Of a stretch of 64,000 nucleotides of DNA, positions 9,671-18,956 are shown in pieces; the first letter of the stretch is position 1, and each line of letters opens with the position of its first letter. This stretch comes from Tropicibacter sp. Alg240-R139 (GTDB taxonomy: Bacteria > Pseudomonadota > Alphaproteobacteria > Rhodobacterales > Rhodobacteraceae). A program made the translations under genes and the position numbers. The notes under the pieces are model-generated. The model searched no databases, was not told the DNA's origin, and saw nothing but the letters and a program-made list of their open reading frames with translations. Location of the stretch: positions 372,001 to 436,000 of the forward strand of contig NZ_UNRA01000001.1 in NCBI RefSeq assembly GCF_900537075.1, in the 5' to 3' direction.

Positions 9671-11665
9671 ATGACGAACCCCAATACCTTGCTCGACATC
9701 GAAGAGTTTCCCGACGTCGGAATAATCCTGTCAGATGGTTGCCGCCTGTCGGCCCGAGTTTGGCTGCCAAAGGACGCTGGCACTGCGCCGGTTCCCGCCA
9801 TTCTGGAGTACCTGCCCTATCGTAAACGCGACGGCACTTGTGCGCGCGATGCGCTGACCCATCCTTACATGGCCAAACGCGGCTATGCCTGCATCCGGGT
9901 CGACATCCGGGGCAACGGCGACAGCCAAGGGTTGATGGGGGATGAGTATTCTCAGCAAGAACTTGATGACGCGGTCGAGGTGATCAACTGGCTGGCGGCG
10001 CAGGACTGGTGCAGCGGAAGCGTCGGTATGATGGGGATCAGCTGGGGTGGTTTCAACGCGCTGCAGGTGGCAGCAATGCAACCCGAGCCGCTCAAGGCGG
10101 TTGTTTCCCTGTGCTCGACTGCGGACCGTTATGCCGACGATATCCACTACAAAGGCGGGTGCCTGCTAAACGAAAACCTCGGCTGGGGCGCGACCATGTG
10201 GTCGTTTTCGTCCCGCGCACCGGACCCCGCCCTAGTTGGGGACAGATGGCGCGAAATGTGGATGGAGCGGCTGGAGAACGAGCCTTTCCTGCCCACGGTA
10301 TGGCTACGCCATCAAACGCGCGATGAATATTGGCTGCATGGCTCAATCTGCGAGGATTTCTCGGCCATCCGTACCCCGGTATTGACCTTCAGCGGCTGGG
10401 GTGACAGCTACATGAACACCGTGCCACTACTGGTCGAAAACCTGTCGGTGCCAACCAAGGGCATCAACGGGCCCTGGATCCACAAGTACCCCCATTTCGC
10501 CATCCCCGGTCCGCGCATCGGGTTCCTGCAAGAGGCCCTGCGTTGGTGGGACCGTTGGCTCAAAGGTGTCGAAAATGGGGCCGAGGATGACCCGGATTAC
10601 CGCGCCTATGTGATGGACGGGATAGCGCCAGAACGCCGGTCCGAACACCGAAACGGGCGTTGGATTGCCGAGGCCGAGGGGGCAACCGCCCACCTCCCCA
10701 CGCAGACCTGGCATCTGAGCGACCATGGTCTGGGGCCGCAGGGGCCACTGGATCAATCCATCAAGAGCCCTCTGCACTGCGGCATGGAATGTGGTGAATA
10801 CGGGAGCTTCTGGGCTGGCCCAGAATTACCGGGAGATCAACGGGTGGATGACGCCTTGGCCTGTTGTTTTGACAGTGGCCCACTGGATCAGGATCTGGAC
10901 ATAGTTGGCGCACCGCGCATCAAGCTGGCGCTTAGCTCGGACAAATCGCAGGCACAGATTGCAGTACGGTTAAACCATGTGCTGCCCGATGGTACCTCTT
11001 CTCGTATCACTTATGGTATTCTGAATTTGTCTCATCGTGACAGCCACAGTGATCCTGCGCCGCTGGAGCCAGGAAAAAGCTACGACGTCACACTAGACTT
11101 GGATCATATCGCCTATCGCGTGCCGAGGGGGCACCGCTTGAGGCTGGCCGTTTCGACCAGCTACTGGCCCATGATCTGGCCTTCGCCGGACAGGCCGACT
11201 TTGTCTCTCAGCCAGGGACAAATCGACCTGCCTGTGCGATCTGCCAGGGCGAAGGACGAATGGACCTTTCCACCGGCTGATGCAGATGAACCGTGGAAGA
11301 CCACCGTTCTGAAAGAAGGTTCCAACACACGCCGCACCGAGATCGATCAGTCCACAGGCAAAGTGCGGCTGATCATTGTGGACGACAATGGCAAATCTGT
11401 TGATGACGACCACGGACTGATGACCGCAAGCGTGGCCCGGGAAACATGGGTGATTCACCCCGATGACCCTCATTCTGCGCGCGGAACCTGTCATTGGACG
11501 GATGAAATGGGGCGTGATGACTGGAATATTCGCACGGAAACACATTGTGAAATGTGGGCAGATGACGCAGATTTCCACCTCAAAGCCAGCTTGTTTGCTT
11601 ATGAAAACGACACCCTTGTATACAAACGCGACCTGAGCGATAAAATTCCAAGAACCGAAATGTAA
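9671..11665 (+). CDS. CocE/NonD family hydrolase
   Basis: A 664-residue alpha/beta hydrolase of the X-Pro dipeptidyl-peptidase/cocaine esterase family. The catalytic domain has the nucleophile elbow GISWGG (Ser124) and the family's early LEYLPYRKRD motif; the C-terminal part from about 370 is the jelly-roll domain. The ATG at 9671 is preferred over a TTG at 9635. No signal peptide is visible, so it should be cytoplasmic. It directly precedes the peptide ABC importer and may cleave an acylated peptide or ester that the importer brings in. Confidence 0.8.
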   Translation: MTNPNTLLDIEEFPDVGIILSDGCRLSARVWLPKDAGTAPVPAILEYLPYRKRDGTCARDALTHPYMAKRGYACIRVDIRGNGDSQGLMGDEYSQQELDDAVEVINWLAAQDWCSGSVGMMGISWGGFNALQVAAMQPEPLKAVVSLCSTADRYADDIHYKGGCLLNENLGWGATMWSFSSRAPDPALVGDRWREMWMERLENEPFLPTVWLRHQTRDEYWLHGSICEDFSAIRTPVLTFSGWGDSYMNTVPLLVENLSVPTKGINGPWIHKYPHFAIPGPRIGFLQEALRWWDRWLKGVENGAEDDPDYRAYVMDGIAPERRSEHRNGRWIAEAEGATAHLPTQTWHLSDHGLGPQGPLDQSIKSPLHCGMECGEYGSFWAGPELPGDQRVDDALACCFDSGPLDQDLDIVGAPRIKLALSSDKSQAQIAVRLNHVLPDGTSSRITYGILNLSHRDSHSDPAPLEPGKSYDVTLDLDHIAYRVPRGHRLRLAVSTSYWPMIWPSPDRPTLSLSQGQIDLPVRSARAKDEWTFPPADADEPWKTTVLKEGSNTRRTEIDQSTGKVRLIIVDDNGKSVDDDHGLMTASVARETWVIHPDDPHSARGTCHWTDEMGRDDWNIRTETHCEMWADDADFHLKASLFAYENDTLVYKRDLSDKIPRTEM

Positions 11666-11783
11666 CTTCGGTCAGGGCAAAGCTCATCATTCAGGCTTGC
11701 CCGATGGGGGGAAATACGCAAACCTTGACTCACCAATCAACAAAAACAGCGCAACACGCGCGACCACTCAACGGGAGTAATCC

Positions 11784-13373
11784 ATGAAAGACCAACTTAA
11801 TTATATGGCCCAAAATGTGACGGACGGGAAAATGACCCGCCGCGAGTTTATGGGCAAAGCTGCAGCACTCGGCGTTTCCGCCGCGGTCGCCAGCTCAATG
11901 TTTGCCGACGCTGCCAAGGCAGCCAGCCCAGTCAAGGGCGGTGTTTTGAAGATGGGTGTTCAGGGCGGCGAATCTACCAATTCCCAAGACCCGGCCCTGT
12001 GGGCATCGGATGTTCCGATTGCTGGCGGACGCAACTGGGGTGAAACCCTGGTCGAGGTTGGCCCCGATGGCAGCCTCGAAGGTTTAGTCGCGGAAAGCTG
12101 GGAAGGCTCGTCAGACGCCAAGACCTGGCGTTTCAAGATACGTCAAGGTATCGAGTTCTCGAACGGTAAGTCGGTTACCGCCGAAGACGTGATGCGCACC
12201 ATGGAGCGTCACACCAACGAAGATTCGCAATCCGGTGCTCTGGGCATCGTCAAAGGCATCGAGTCGATGCGCGCGGACGGTGACGTTTTCGAACTGACCT
12301 TGGGCGTCGGTAACGCAGACATGCCCTATCTGATCGGCGACTATCACCTGGTGATTCAGCCAGATGGCGGCTTTGGTAACCCGACCGAGGCAGTTAGTAC
12401 CGGTGCTTACACACTGGAGACTGACGAGCCTGGTGTTCGCATGACTTTCAAACGCAACCCGAACTATTGGGGCGGCGACGCTGTTGCCCACTATGACGGT
12501 GTTGAAGTGATCACCCTGAACGACGCAACCGCCCGTACCGCGGCGTTGCAATCCGGTCAGGTCGACATCATCAACCGCGTTGAGCCCAAGATCGCTCAAC
12601 TGCTGGATCGCGCGCCGAACCTGGCGGTTCGCAACGTTTCGGGTCGTGGACACTATGTATTCATCATGCATGTGGACACCGCGCCGTTCGATGTGAACGA
12701 ACTGCGTCTGGCGCTGAAATACGCCGTGAACCGCGAAGAGATGGTCGAGAAGATCCTGCGCGGCTATGGCGGTGTTGGCAACGACATGCCTATCAACGCG
12801 GCCTATCCGCTGTTTGACGAGTCCATCCCGCAACGTGCGCACGACATGGCTAAAGCCAAGGAGCACTATGAGAAGTCGGGCCACGACGGCTCGCCGATCA
12901 TCCTCCGCACTGCAGACGGCGCCTTTCCGGGTGCTGTGGACGCAGCTGCTCTGTTCCAGCAGTCGGCTCAAGCGGCCGGCATCCCGCTGGAAATCAAGCG
13001 TGAACCCAACGATGGTTACTGGTCGGAAGTCTGGAACAAGCAGCCGTTCTGCTGCTCGTACTGGGGTGGCCGTCCGGTGCAGGACCAGATGTATTCGACA
13101 GCCTATCTGTCGACCGCAGACTGGAACGACACCCGTTGGAAGGTTGCCGCCTTTGACGAGATGCTCCTATCGGCACGCGCCGAGCTGGATGAGGCCAAGC
13201 GCAAGGCAACCTATTCGCAAATGGGTACCATGATCCGCGACGAAGGCGGGTTGATCCTGCCGATGTTCAACGACTTCATCGACGCCGTTTCAAACTCGGT
13301 TCAGGGTTACGAGCCCGATCCGAACGGTCCGGTCATGAACTGGTACGCGTCCAAGAAGACCTGGAAAGCCTAA
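11784..13373 (+). CDS. Peptide-type ABC transporter substrate-binding protein (SBP_bac_5)
   Basis: A 529-residue periplasmic binding protein of the DppA/OppA class. The N-terminus carries a twin-arginine signal (TRREFMGKAAALGVSAA, cleavage near AKA-AS at about residue 40). The family core is seen in ESWEGSSDAKTWRFKIRQG and in ALKYAVNREEMVEKIL. GGGAG lies 8 bases before the start. It delivers its ligand to the two permeases and the fused ATPase that follow. The ligand could be a di/oligopeptide or another small molecule such as a glycoside or nickel chelate; sequence alone does not decide. Confidence 0.9.
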   Translation: MKDQLNYMAQNVTDGKMTRREFMGKAAALGVSAAVASSMFADAAKAASPVKGGVLKMGVQGGESTNSQDPALWASDVPIAGGRNWGETLVEVGPDGSLEGLVAESWEGSSDAKTWRFKIRQGIEFSNGKSVTAEDVMRTMERHTNEDSQSGALGIVKGIESMRADGDVFELTLGVGNADMPYLIGDYHLVIQPDGGFGNPTEAVSTGAYTLETDEPGVRMTFKRNPNYWGGDAVAHYDGVEVITLNDATARTAALQSGQVDIINRVEPKIAQLLDRAPNLAVRNVSGRGHYVFIMHVDTAPFDVNELRLALKYAVNREEMVEKILRGYGGVGNDMPINAAYPLFDESIPQRAHDMAKAKEHYEKSGHDGSPIILRTADGAFPGAVDAAALFQQSAQAAGIPLEIKREPNDGYWSEVWNKQPFCCSYWGGRPVQDQMYSTAYLSTADWNDTRWKVAAFDEMLLSARAELDEAKRKATYSQMGTMIRDEGGLILPMFNDFIDAVSNSVQGYEPDPNGPVMNWYASKKTWKA

Positions 13374-13385
13374 GGTCTCGGACGG

Positions 13386-14342
13386 ATGCATCCGATTGTG
13401 AAACTGGTCGCTCAACGCTTAGCGTTGGGCGCCCTCCTTCTCCTCGCCGCTTCGGCCCTGATTTTCGGGTTGACCGAAGCCCTTCCCGGAGATGCAGCGC
13501 AAGCCATCCTGGGACAAGCCGCAACCACAGAATCCCTTGCCAACCTGCGCGAGGAAATGGGTCTGGATCGACCCGCACTGACCCGCTATTTCGAATGGCT
13601 GGGTGGAATTATGACAGGCGACATGGGGCTCGCCCTGACCAACAAACTGGACATCGCGACAAGCATTCAGTCCCGCATGGCAAATACGCTGTTCCTGGCG
13701 TTCTGGGCTGCTTTGATTTCGGTGCCGCTGGCCATTCTTTTGGGGCTGATCGCCGTGCGTTATCAGAACCGCTGGCCGGACAAGATGATCTCGGGTGTCA
13801 CTCTGGCCTCGATCTCGCTGCCCGAATTCATGATCGCCTATATCCTGATCTTCTTCTTCGCCGTGAAACTGTTCTGGGCGCCGTCATTTGCGAATATCTC
13901 GCCTTCGATGGACCTGTTGGACAAGCTGCACGCGATTGCGCTGCCCGTTGCCGTTCTGGTGATGGTGGTTCTGGCGCATATGATGCGTATGACCCGCGCT
14001 GCAATCCTGAACGTGATGCAGTCCGCCTATATTGAAACTGCCGAACTTAAGGGTTTGTCCGGTTTTCAGGTCATTGCGCGTCACGCTTTCCCGAACGCAA
14101 TCGCGCCGATCGTCAACGTTGTGATGATCAACATGGCCTATCTGGTTGTGGGCGTCGTCGTAGTCGAGGTGGTGTTCGCCTATCCCGGCATGGGGCAGTA
14201 TCTGGTGGACGCAGTGGTGAAACGTGATGTGCCGGTTGTGCTGGCTTGCGGTGTGATCTTTGCCGCAGTCTACATCCTGCTCAACATCTTTGCCGACGTC
14301 GTCTCAATTCTAACCAACCCAAGGCTGAGGCATCCCAAATGA
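13386..14342 (+). CDS. ABC transporter permease, DppB type
   Basis: A 318-residue inner-membrane permease with about six helices. The EAA-loop motif AELKGLSGFQVIARHAFPNA at about 219-238 contacts the ATPase. The N-terminal LVAQRLALGALLLL and the GLTEALPGDAA segment match the BPD_transp_1 N-terminal domain of DppB/OppB proteins. It starts 12 bases after the binding-protein gene and overlaps the next permease by ATGA. Confidence 0.92.
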   Translation: MHPIVKLVAQRLALGALLLLAASALIFGLTEALPGDAAQAILGQAATTESLANLREEMGLDRPALTRYFEWLGGIMTGDMGLALTNKLDIATSIQSRMANTLFLAFWAALISVPLAILLGLIAVRYQNRWPDKMISGVTLASISLPEFMIAYILIFFFAVKLFWAPSFANISPSMDLLDKLHAIALPVAVLVMVVLAHMMRMTRAAILNVMQSAYIETAELKGLSGFQVIARHAFPNAIAPIVNVVMINMAYLVVGVVVVEVVFAYPGMGQYLVDAVVKRDVPVVLACGVIFAAVYILLNIFADVVSILTNPRLRHPK

Positions 14343-15157
14343 TGAAAAACATCCCTCTCTCAGCCATGATCGGATTGGTGATCACGGCAACCTACTTCAT
14401 CGCAGCCGCCCTCGCCCCCATCATTACGCCCTATGGCATGGCCGAAGTTGTTGGCGACGTCTGGGAGCCATCTTCCGCGCAGCATCTGCTGGGCACTGAC
14501 CAAATCGGTCGCGATCTGCTCAGCCGGATGATATACGGCGGGCGCACCACGATCTGGATCGCCACGCTGGCAACGATTCTCAGCTTTGTGACCGGTGCTT
14601 CGCTAGGCTTCTTTGCTGCCGTCACCGGCGGCTGGATTGATATGGCGCTATCGCGTCTGGTTGACCTGTTCATGTCGATCCCTTCGCTGATCCTGGCACT
14701 GGTTATCCTGTCGTCGATCGAGGCCACTGTCGTGACGCTGATCGTCCTCATGGGCTTGCTCGATTCAACCCGCGTCTATCGTCTGGCCCGAGCGGTCGCG
14801 GTGGACATCTCGGTCATGGATTATGTCGAGGCGGCGCGTCTGCGTGGTGAAAAGCTCAAATGGATCATCTTCCGTGAAATCCTGCCCAATGCTCTGTCGC
14901 CACTGGTCGCGGAACTGGGCCTGCGTTTCATCTTCATGGTTCTGTTCATTTCGACCCTGTCGTTCTTGGGTGTTGGCGTTCAGCCGCCGCTCGCGGATTG
15001 GGGTGGCATCGTGAAAGAGAACAAGGAAGGCATCAACTTTGGTATCGGTGCGGCACTCTACCCTGCCGTGGCCATCGCCACACTGGCGATCTCGGTCAAC
15101 TTGGTCGCCGACTGGGTTCTGAACCGGACCACTTCGCTGAAAGGAGGCCGCGGATGA
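14339..15157 (+). CDS. ABC transporter permease, DppC type
   Basis: A 272-residue permease starting at the first ATG of ATGATG, overlapping the DppB-type stop. It has the DppC-type sequence LGTDQIGRDLLSRMIYGGR near residues 50-68 and the EAA loop EAARLRGEKLKWIIFREILP at about 163-182. An AGGAGG site at 15142-15147 near its end serves the ATPase start. It forms the translocation pore with the DppB-type partner. Confidence 0.92.
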   Translation: MMKNIPLSAMIGLVITATYFIAAALAPIITPYGMAEVVGDVWEPSSAQHLLGTDQIGRDLLSRMIYGGRTTIWIATLATILSFVTGASLGFFAAVTGGWIDMALSRLVDLFMSIPSLILALVILSSIEATVVTLIVLMGLLDSTRVYRLARAVAVDISVMDYVEAARLRGEKLKWIIFREILPNALSPLVAELGLRFIFMVLFISTLSFLGVGVQPPLADWGGIVKENKEGINFGIGAALYPAVAIATLAISVNLVADWVLNRTTSLKGGRG

Positions 15158-16791
15158 GCGACACTCTGCTGAAAGTACGCGGCCTTAAAATCGGCGCGAC
15201 TGTCTACCCGCCCGGCGAAAAACCTCATGACATCGACATCGTGCACGGGGTCGATTTCGACCTCGAGCGCGGCAAGGTGTTGGGACTGATCGGGGAATCC
15301 GGGGCTGGTAAGTCAACCATCGGCCTGGCCTCAATGGCCTATGGCCGGGGCGGTGTCAAAATCACCGGTGGTGAGGTTTGGGTCAATGGCCGCGACGTCA
15401 TGAAGTCGGGTCTCAAGGACATCCGCAAACTCCGCGGCGCCGAAGTGACATACGTGTCGCAATCGGCAGCGGCCTCGTTCAACCCGGCCAAAAAGATCAT
15501 GGATCAGGTTGTAGAGGCGGCGGTGGAACAGAAGAAGTTCTCCCGTAAAGATGCCGAACAGCGGGCGCGGACCTTGTTTGCCAAGCTGGGTCTGCCCGAT
15601 CCTGACAACATCGGTGAACGCTATCCGCACCAGGTGTCGGGTGGTCAGCTGCAACGCTGCATGACGGCCCTGGCCTTGTGTCCTGAACCGGATCTGGTGG
15701 TTTTTGACGAACCGACTACGGCTTTGGATGTGACAACCCAAATCGACGTTCTCATGGCCATCAAAGAGGCTATCGCAGACACAGGTGTTGGCGCGCTCTA
15801 CATCACCCACGACTTGGCGGTTGTGGCACAAGTGAGCGACGACATCATGGTTTTGCGGATGGGCAACACCGTCGAATACGGCAACACCGATCAGATCATC
15901 AACAACCCGCAAGAAGAATACACGCAGGCGTTGGTGTCGGTGCGATCTATCGAGCACGAAGAAAAACCACCCACCCCGGAACCGGTGTTGACCGTGCGCA
16001 ACATCACCGCGCGCTACAAGGGCACCAATTTCGACGTGCTTCATAACGTTAACGTCGAATTGCACCCTGGCCAAACCTTGGCTGTGGTGGGTGAATCCGG
16101 CTCGGGCAAGTCGACACTTGCACGGGTAATCACCGGCCTATTGCCACCGCGCGACGGGCAGATCGACTTCGCTGGTCGCACGCTCAGCGGCGATCTGGCG
16201 GGGCGCTCGCTTGAAGATCTGCGCGAGTTGCAGATGATCTATCAGATGGCTGACACGGCGATGAACCCGCGTCAGACGGTTGGTACGATCATCGGGCGCC
16301 CGCTGGAGTTCTATTTCGGCCTGCGGGGTGATGAAAAGCGCAAGCGGCTCATCGAGTTGCTGGATGAGATCGAACTGGGCGAAAAGTTCATGGACCGCTA
16401 TCCGGCGGAACTGTCCGGCGGCCAGAAACAGCGCGTGTGTATCGCCCGCTCGCTCGCGGCCAAGCCCAAGATGATTATCTGTGACGAGGTGACATCGGCA
16501 CTTGATCCGTTGGTGGCGGACGGCATTCTCAAGCTTCTGCTGGACCTGCAGAAGATCGAGAACGTGGCCTATCTGTTCATCACCCACGATCTGGCAACGG
16601 TCCGCGCGATCAGCGACAGTATCGCGGTGATGTATCAGGGTCGCGTTGCGCGCTATGGGTCGAAATCCGAAGTGCTCAGCCCGCCGTTCGACGATTACAC
16701 TGACCTATTGCTCAGCTCGGTTCCCGAGATGAGGTTGGGTTGGCTGGAAGAGGTGGTCGCCAACCGCAAGATGGAGAGCGCCGGAAACTAA
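15154..16791 (+). CDS. Fused dual ATP-binding ABC protein (DppD-DppF type)
   Basis: A 545-residue protein with two complete nucleotide-binding domains in one chain, replacing separate DppD and DppF. Domain 1 (about 1-260): Walker A GESGAGKST, signature VSGGQLQRC, Walker B LVVFDEPTTALD. Domain 2 (about 275-540): GESGSGKST, LSGGQKQRV, MIICDEVTSALD. The start has a strong AGGAGG site and overlaps the permease stop (ATGA). It powers the importer from the cytoplasmic side. A terminator follows. Confidence 0.92.
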   Translation: MSDTLLKVRGLKIGATVYPPGEKPHDIDIVHGVDFDLERGKVLGLIGESGAGKSTIGLASMAYGRGGVKITGGEVWVNGRDVMKSGLKDIRKLRGAEVTYVSQSAAASFNPAKKIMDQVVEAAVEQKKFSRKDAEQRARTLFAKLGLPDPDNIGERYPHQVSGGQLQRCMTALALCPEPDLVVFDEPTTALDVTTQIDVLMAIKEAIADTGVGALYITHDLAVVAQVSDDIMVLRMGNTVEYGNTDQIINNPQEEYTQALVSVRSIEHEEKPPTPEPVLTVRNITARYKGTNFDVLHNVNVELHPGQTLAVVGESGSGKSTLARVITGLLPPRDGQIDFAGRTLSGDLAGRSLEDLRELQMIYQMADTAMNPRQTVGTIIGRPLEFYFGLRGDEKRKRLIELLDEIELGEKFMDRYPAELSGGQKQRVCIARSLAAKPKMIICDEVTSALDPLVADGILKLLLDLQKIENVAYLFITHDLATVRAISDSIAVMYQGRVARYGSKSEVLSPPFDDYTDLLLSSVPEMRLGWLEEVVANRKMESAGN

Positions 16792-16821
16792 GACGTTTCA
16801 TGACACCTCTATGAAGATTTG

Positions 16822-16862
16822 AAATCCCGGCGTTTTGCATCTTGGCAGGCGTCGGGATTTTA
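16822..16862 (+). terminator. Rho-independent terminator after the ABC importer
   Basis: AAATCCCGGCG at 16822-16832 pairs with CGTCGGGATTT at 16850-16860 (10 of 11 bases), followed by a short T-rich stretch. It lies 30 bases after the fused ATPase stop and before the phosphodiesterase, so the latter probably has its own promoter or depends on read-through. Confidence 0.7.
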
Positions 16863-16944
16863 CTATTGGGGGCGTGAATTGACCTGCATGGCCCACAGCG
16901 AGCCCTATGGTCGACTAAACCCGCGACGCGAAAAGGAGATCGCG

Positions 16945-17781
16945 ATGGACCGGAAAGTTCTTTTGATCATTCTCGACGGTGTGCCCTGGCGCAACTTCCG
17001 TCGACTGTTTGGCAACCTCGAGGGGTGGGTCGACAGCGGCGATGCCCGCGTGTGGAAACTGCGCGCCGTGTTGCCGTCGATTTCGGCCAGCTGCTATGCT
17101 TCGATCCACACTGGCGTGGCCCCCGCCGAACACGGTTGCACCGGCAACGGCAATGTGTTTCGACTAAGCCACAAGGACGTGTTCAGCCAGGTGCGCGAAG
17201 GTGGCGGTGTGACTGGGGCGGTGACCCACAGCTTCTGGTCGCAGTTCTTCAACCGCCACCCGTTCGACTTTGTCCGCGACGTCGAATATGACGAACCTGA
17301 CAGCAAGACGATCAACCACGGCCGCTTTCATTCGATGACAGGTTACGGCCACGACAACCAGATGACCCCGTCGGATGTGGACCTGTTCGGCACACTCACC
17401 AACCTCTCCCTGCGGTTTGGGTTGGACTATGGCATCTTACACACCTGCACGCTCGACAGTATGGGGCATCGGTTCTTTCACGACTGCCAACAGATGGACC
17501 ACGCCTGTTTCGTGATGGACGAAATGCTGGCCCCCTTCATCCCCCGCTGGCGTCAGTTGGGTTATGACGTCATCGTCACCGCTGACCATGGGCAGGACGA
17601 GCGCGGCCACCACGGCGGGCGCGGGCCGCTGCAACAGGAAACGGCGCTGTACTACTTTGGCGATGCCGAAGGCCCAGCCGAGGACTACGTGATCGACCAG
17701 TTGCAACTCGCCCCGACCATCCTGTCGATGATGGGTGCGCCGGTGGCCGACACGATGAAGGCAGAGCCCTTCTTGAAGTAA
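16945..17781 (+). CDS. Alkaline phosphatase-superfamily phosphodiesterase (NPP-like)
   Basis: A 278-residue cytoplasmic-looking enzyme of the type I phosphodiesterase/nucleotide pyrophosphatase family, much shorter than typical NPPs. The start has AAAAGGAGA upstream. Metal-site motifs are visible: LIILDG (Asp11), DSMGH, and TADHGQDERGHHGG for the second metal. In the nucleophile loop PSISASCYASIHTG the position of the usual catalytic Thr is Ser47. It could hydrolyse a phosphomonoester, diester or phosphonate ester. It follows the ABC importer and may act on the imported compound. Confidence 0.75.
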   Translation: MDRKVLLIILDGVPWRNFRRLFGNLEGWVDSGDARVWKLRAVLPSISASCYASIHTGVAPAEHGCTGNGNVFRLSHKDVFSQVREGGGVTGAVTHSFWSQFFNRHPFDFVRDVEYDEPDSKTINHGRFHSMTGYGHDNQMTPSDVDLFGTLTNLSLRFGLDYGILHTCTLDSMGHRFFHDCQQMDHACFVMDEMLAPFIPRWRQLGYDVIVTADHGQDERGHHGGRGPLQQETALYYFGDAEGPAEDYVIDQLQLAPTILSMMGAPVADTMKAEPFLK

Positions 17782-17790
17782 CTCCAGAAC

Positions 17791-17814
17791 GGGGGAGCCT
17801 AAGGGCTCTCCCTC
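17791..17814 (+). terminator. Terminator between convergent genes
   Basis: GGGAGCC at 17793-17799 pairs with GGCTC-T-CCC at 17804-17812 (one bulge, loop TAAG), followed by TCATTT. It sits between the end of the phosphodiesterase gene and the end of the convergent AraC gene. Confidence 0.6.
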
Positions 17815-17823
17815 ATTTCCAAA

Positions 17824-18831
17824 TCAGACCAAAGCCCGCGTCTGCGACGGGACCTCGCCAAAGTGGCCGCGATAGTGCTGAGTAAACTGGCTCCAATTCC
17901 AGAACCCAAACCGCGCCGCGATGTCGCCGATACTGTCCGCCTGCGCCGCTTCGTCCAGCAGCGCTCGCCGCACCAGATGAAGTCGGATAATCCGGTGATA
18001 GGTCAACGGCCCGGCTGCGACGTGGGACGTGAACGCCTGTTGCAATGAACGGCGCTTGATACCGGTTTGATCGGTCAGCGCATCTAAATCGTGCACCTGT
18101 TCCCAATCTCTTAGAATGGCATCCCGACAGGCCATGAATCGGTCATAGGACTGCCGGACCCGCCCGTGATCGCCCCCGGGGATGGCGCAAAGGTCGATGG
18201 CCAGTTTGGCGAACAATCCCGTCAACAAGGCATGGCCAATGCGCGTCGCTTCTTGCGGAGAACACTCTGAGCGGTTGCACCCCTCAACGGCTTGCACCAC
18301 ATCCTCGCGAATGCGACGGGCCAGCTGCGGGTTGCGCAGGATCTGCACTTCGGGCGTCTGATGCAGATAGGACTGCAACGGGTCAGACAGCTCTGAAAAC
18401 CCGCAAAGGGCGCTGTCCTGCACTGTGATAGCCAGGACCGAGCCGTTCACTGGGCTGAGCAGGTGCAGATCAGCGTCGGGTGGGATAAACAGGATGTCGT
18501 CAACCGACAGCCTCTCACCATTGGCCAAAAAGCTTTGTCCGCCTTGAATGGCAACCCCAATCGACAGCGCTGTCGAGTGACCCGTCACCTGCTGCTCTAA
18601 CGCCTGATTGCAATGTTCAATGTGAATGGCCACATCTGGCCCCAATGTGCAGGACAGAAATCGCCCTTCGAATGCTCCGGGCGTCAGTTGGACATAGCTT
18701 TGATCATGCCCCACCAACCGCTGTGCTTGGGCGTCGAAGTCGTTGTAATGCGCATCCCAGATCAGACCGGGATTCGCGCTTAGCACGTAGCCCGGCATGC
18801 AGCTATTTGATAATGCGGCAATATTTGTCAC
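17824..18831 (-). CDS. AraC-family transcriptional regulator
   Basis: A 335-residue regulator. The C-terminal 100 residues hold the double helix-turn-helix of AraC/XylS proteins (DALTDQTGIKRRSLQQAF and IGDIAARFGFWNWSQFTQHY). The N-terminal part is a cupin-like sensing domain resembling the AraC-binding-like domain found in regulators of aromatic or oxidoreductase genes. Translation starts at GTG 18831 behind GGAGGAATCAC. The gene is divergent from an exported alpha/beta hydrolase across 125 bases, so that hydrolase is its most likely target, along with its own promoter. Confidence 0.88.
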   Translation of the reverse strand: MTNIAALSNSCMPGYVLSANPGLIWDAHYNDFDAQAQRLVGHDQSYVQLTPGAFEGRFLSCTLGPDVAIHIEHCNQALEQQVTGHSTALSIGVAIQGGQSFLANGERLSVDDILFIPPDADLHLLSPVNGSVLAITVQDSALCGFSELSDPLQSYLHQTPEVQILRNPQLARRIREDVVQAVEGCNRSECSPQEATRIGHALLTGLFAKLAIDLCAIPGGDHGRVRQSYDRFMACRDAILRDWEQVHDLDALTDQTGIKRRSLQQAFTSHVAAGPLTYHRIIRLHLVRRALLDEAAQADSIGDIAARFGFWNWSQFTQHYRGHFGEVPSQTRALV

Positions 18832-18956
18832 GTGATTCCTCCGCCCTTTCTGCGCAGCACCGATAACGCGCGGGCGCTTTTCCAGACTATCATTTGGGAC
18901 TGTAGCATCGAACCCGGTGCCAAAACCAACACCAGAGCGTTTCGGGAGGAAACACC

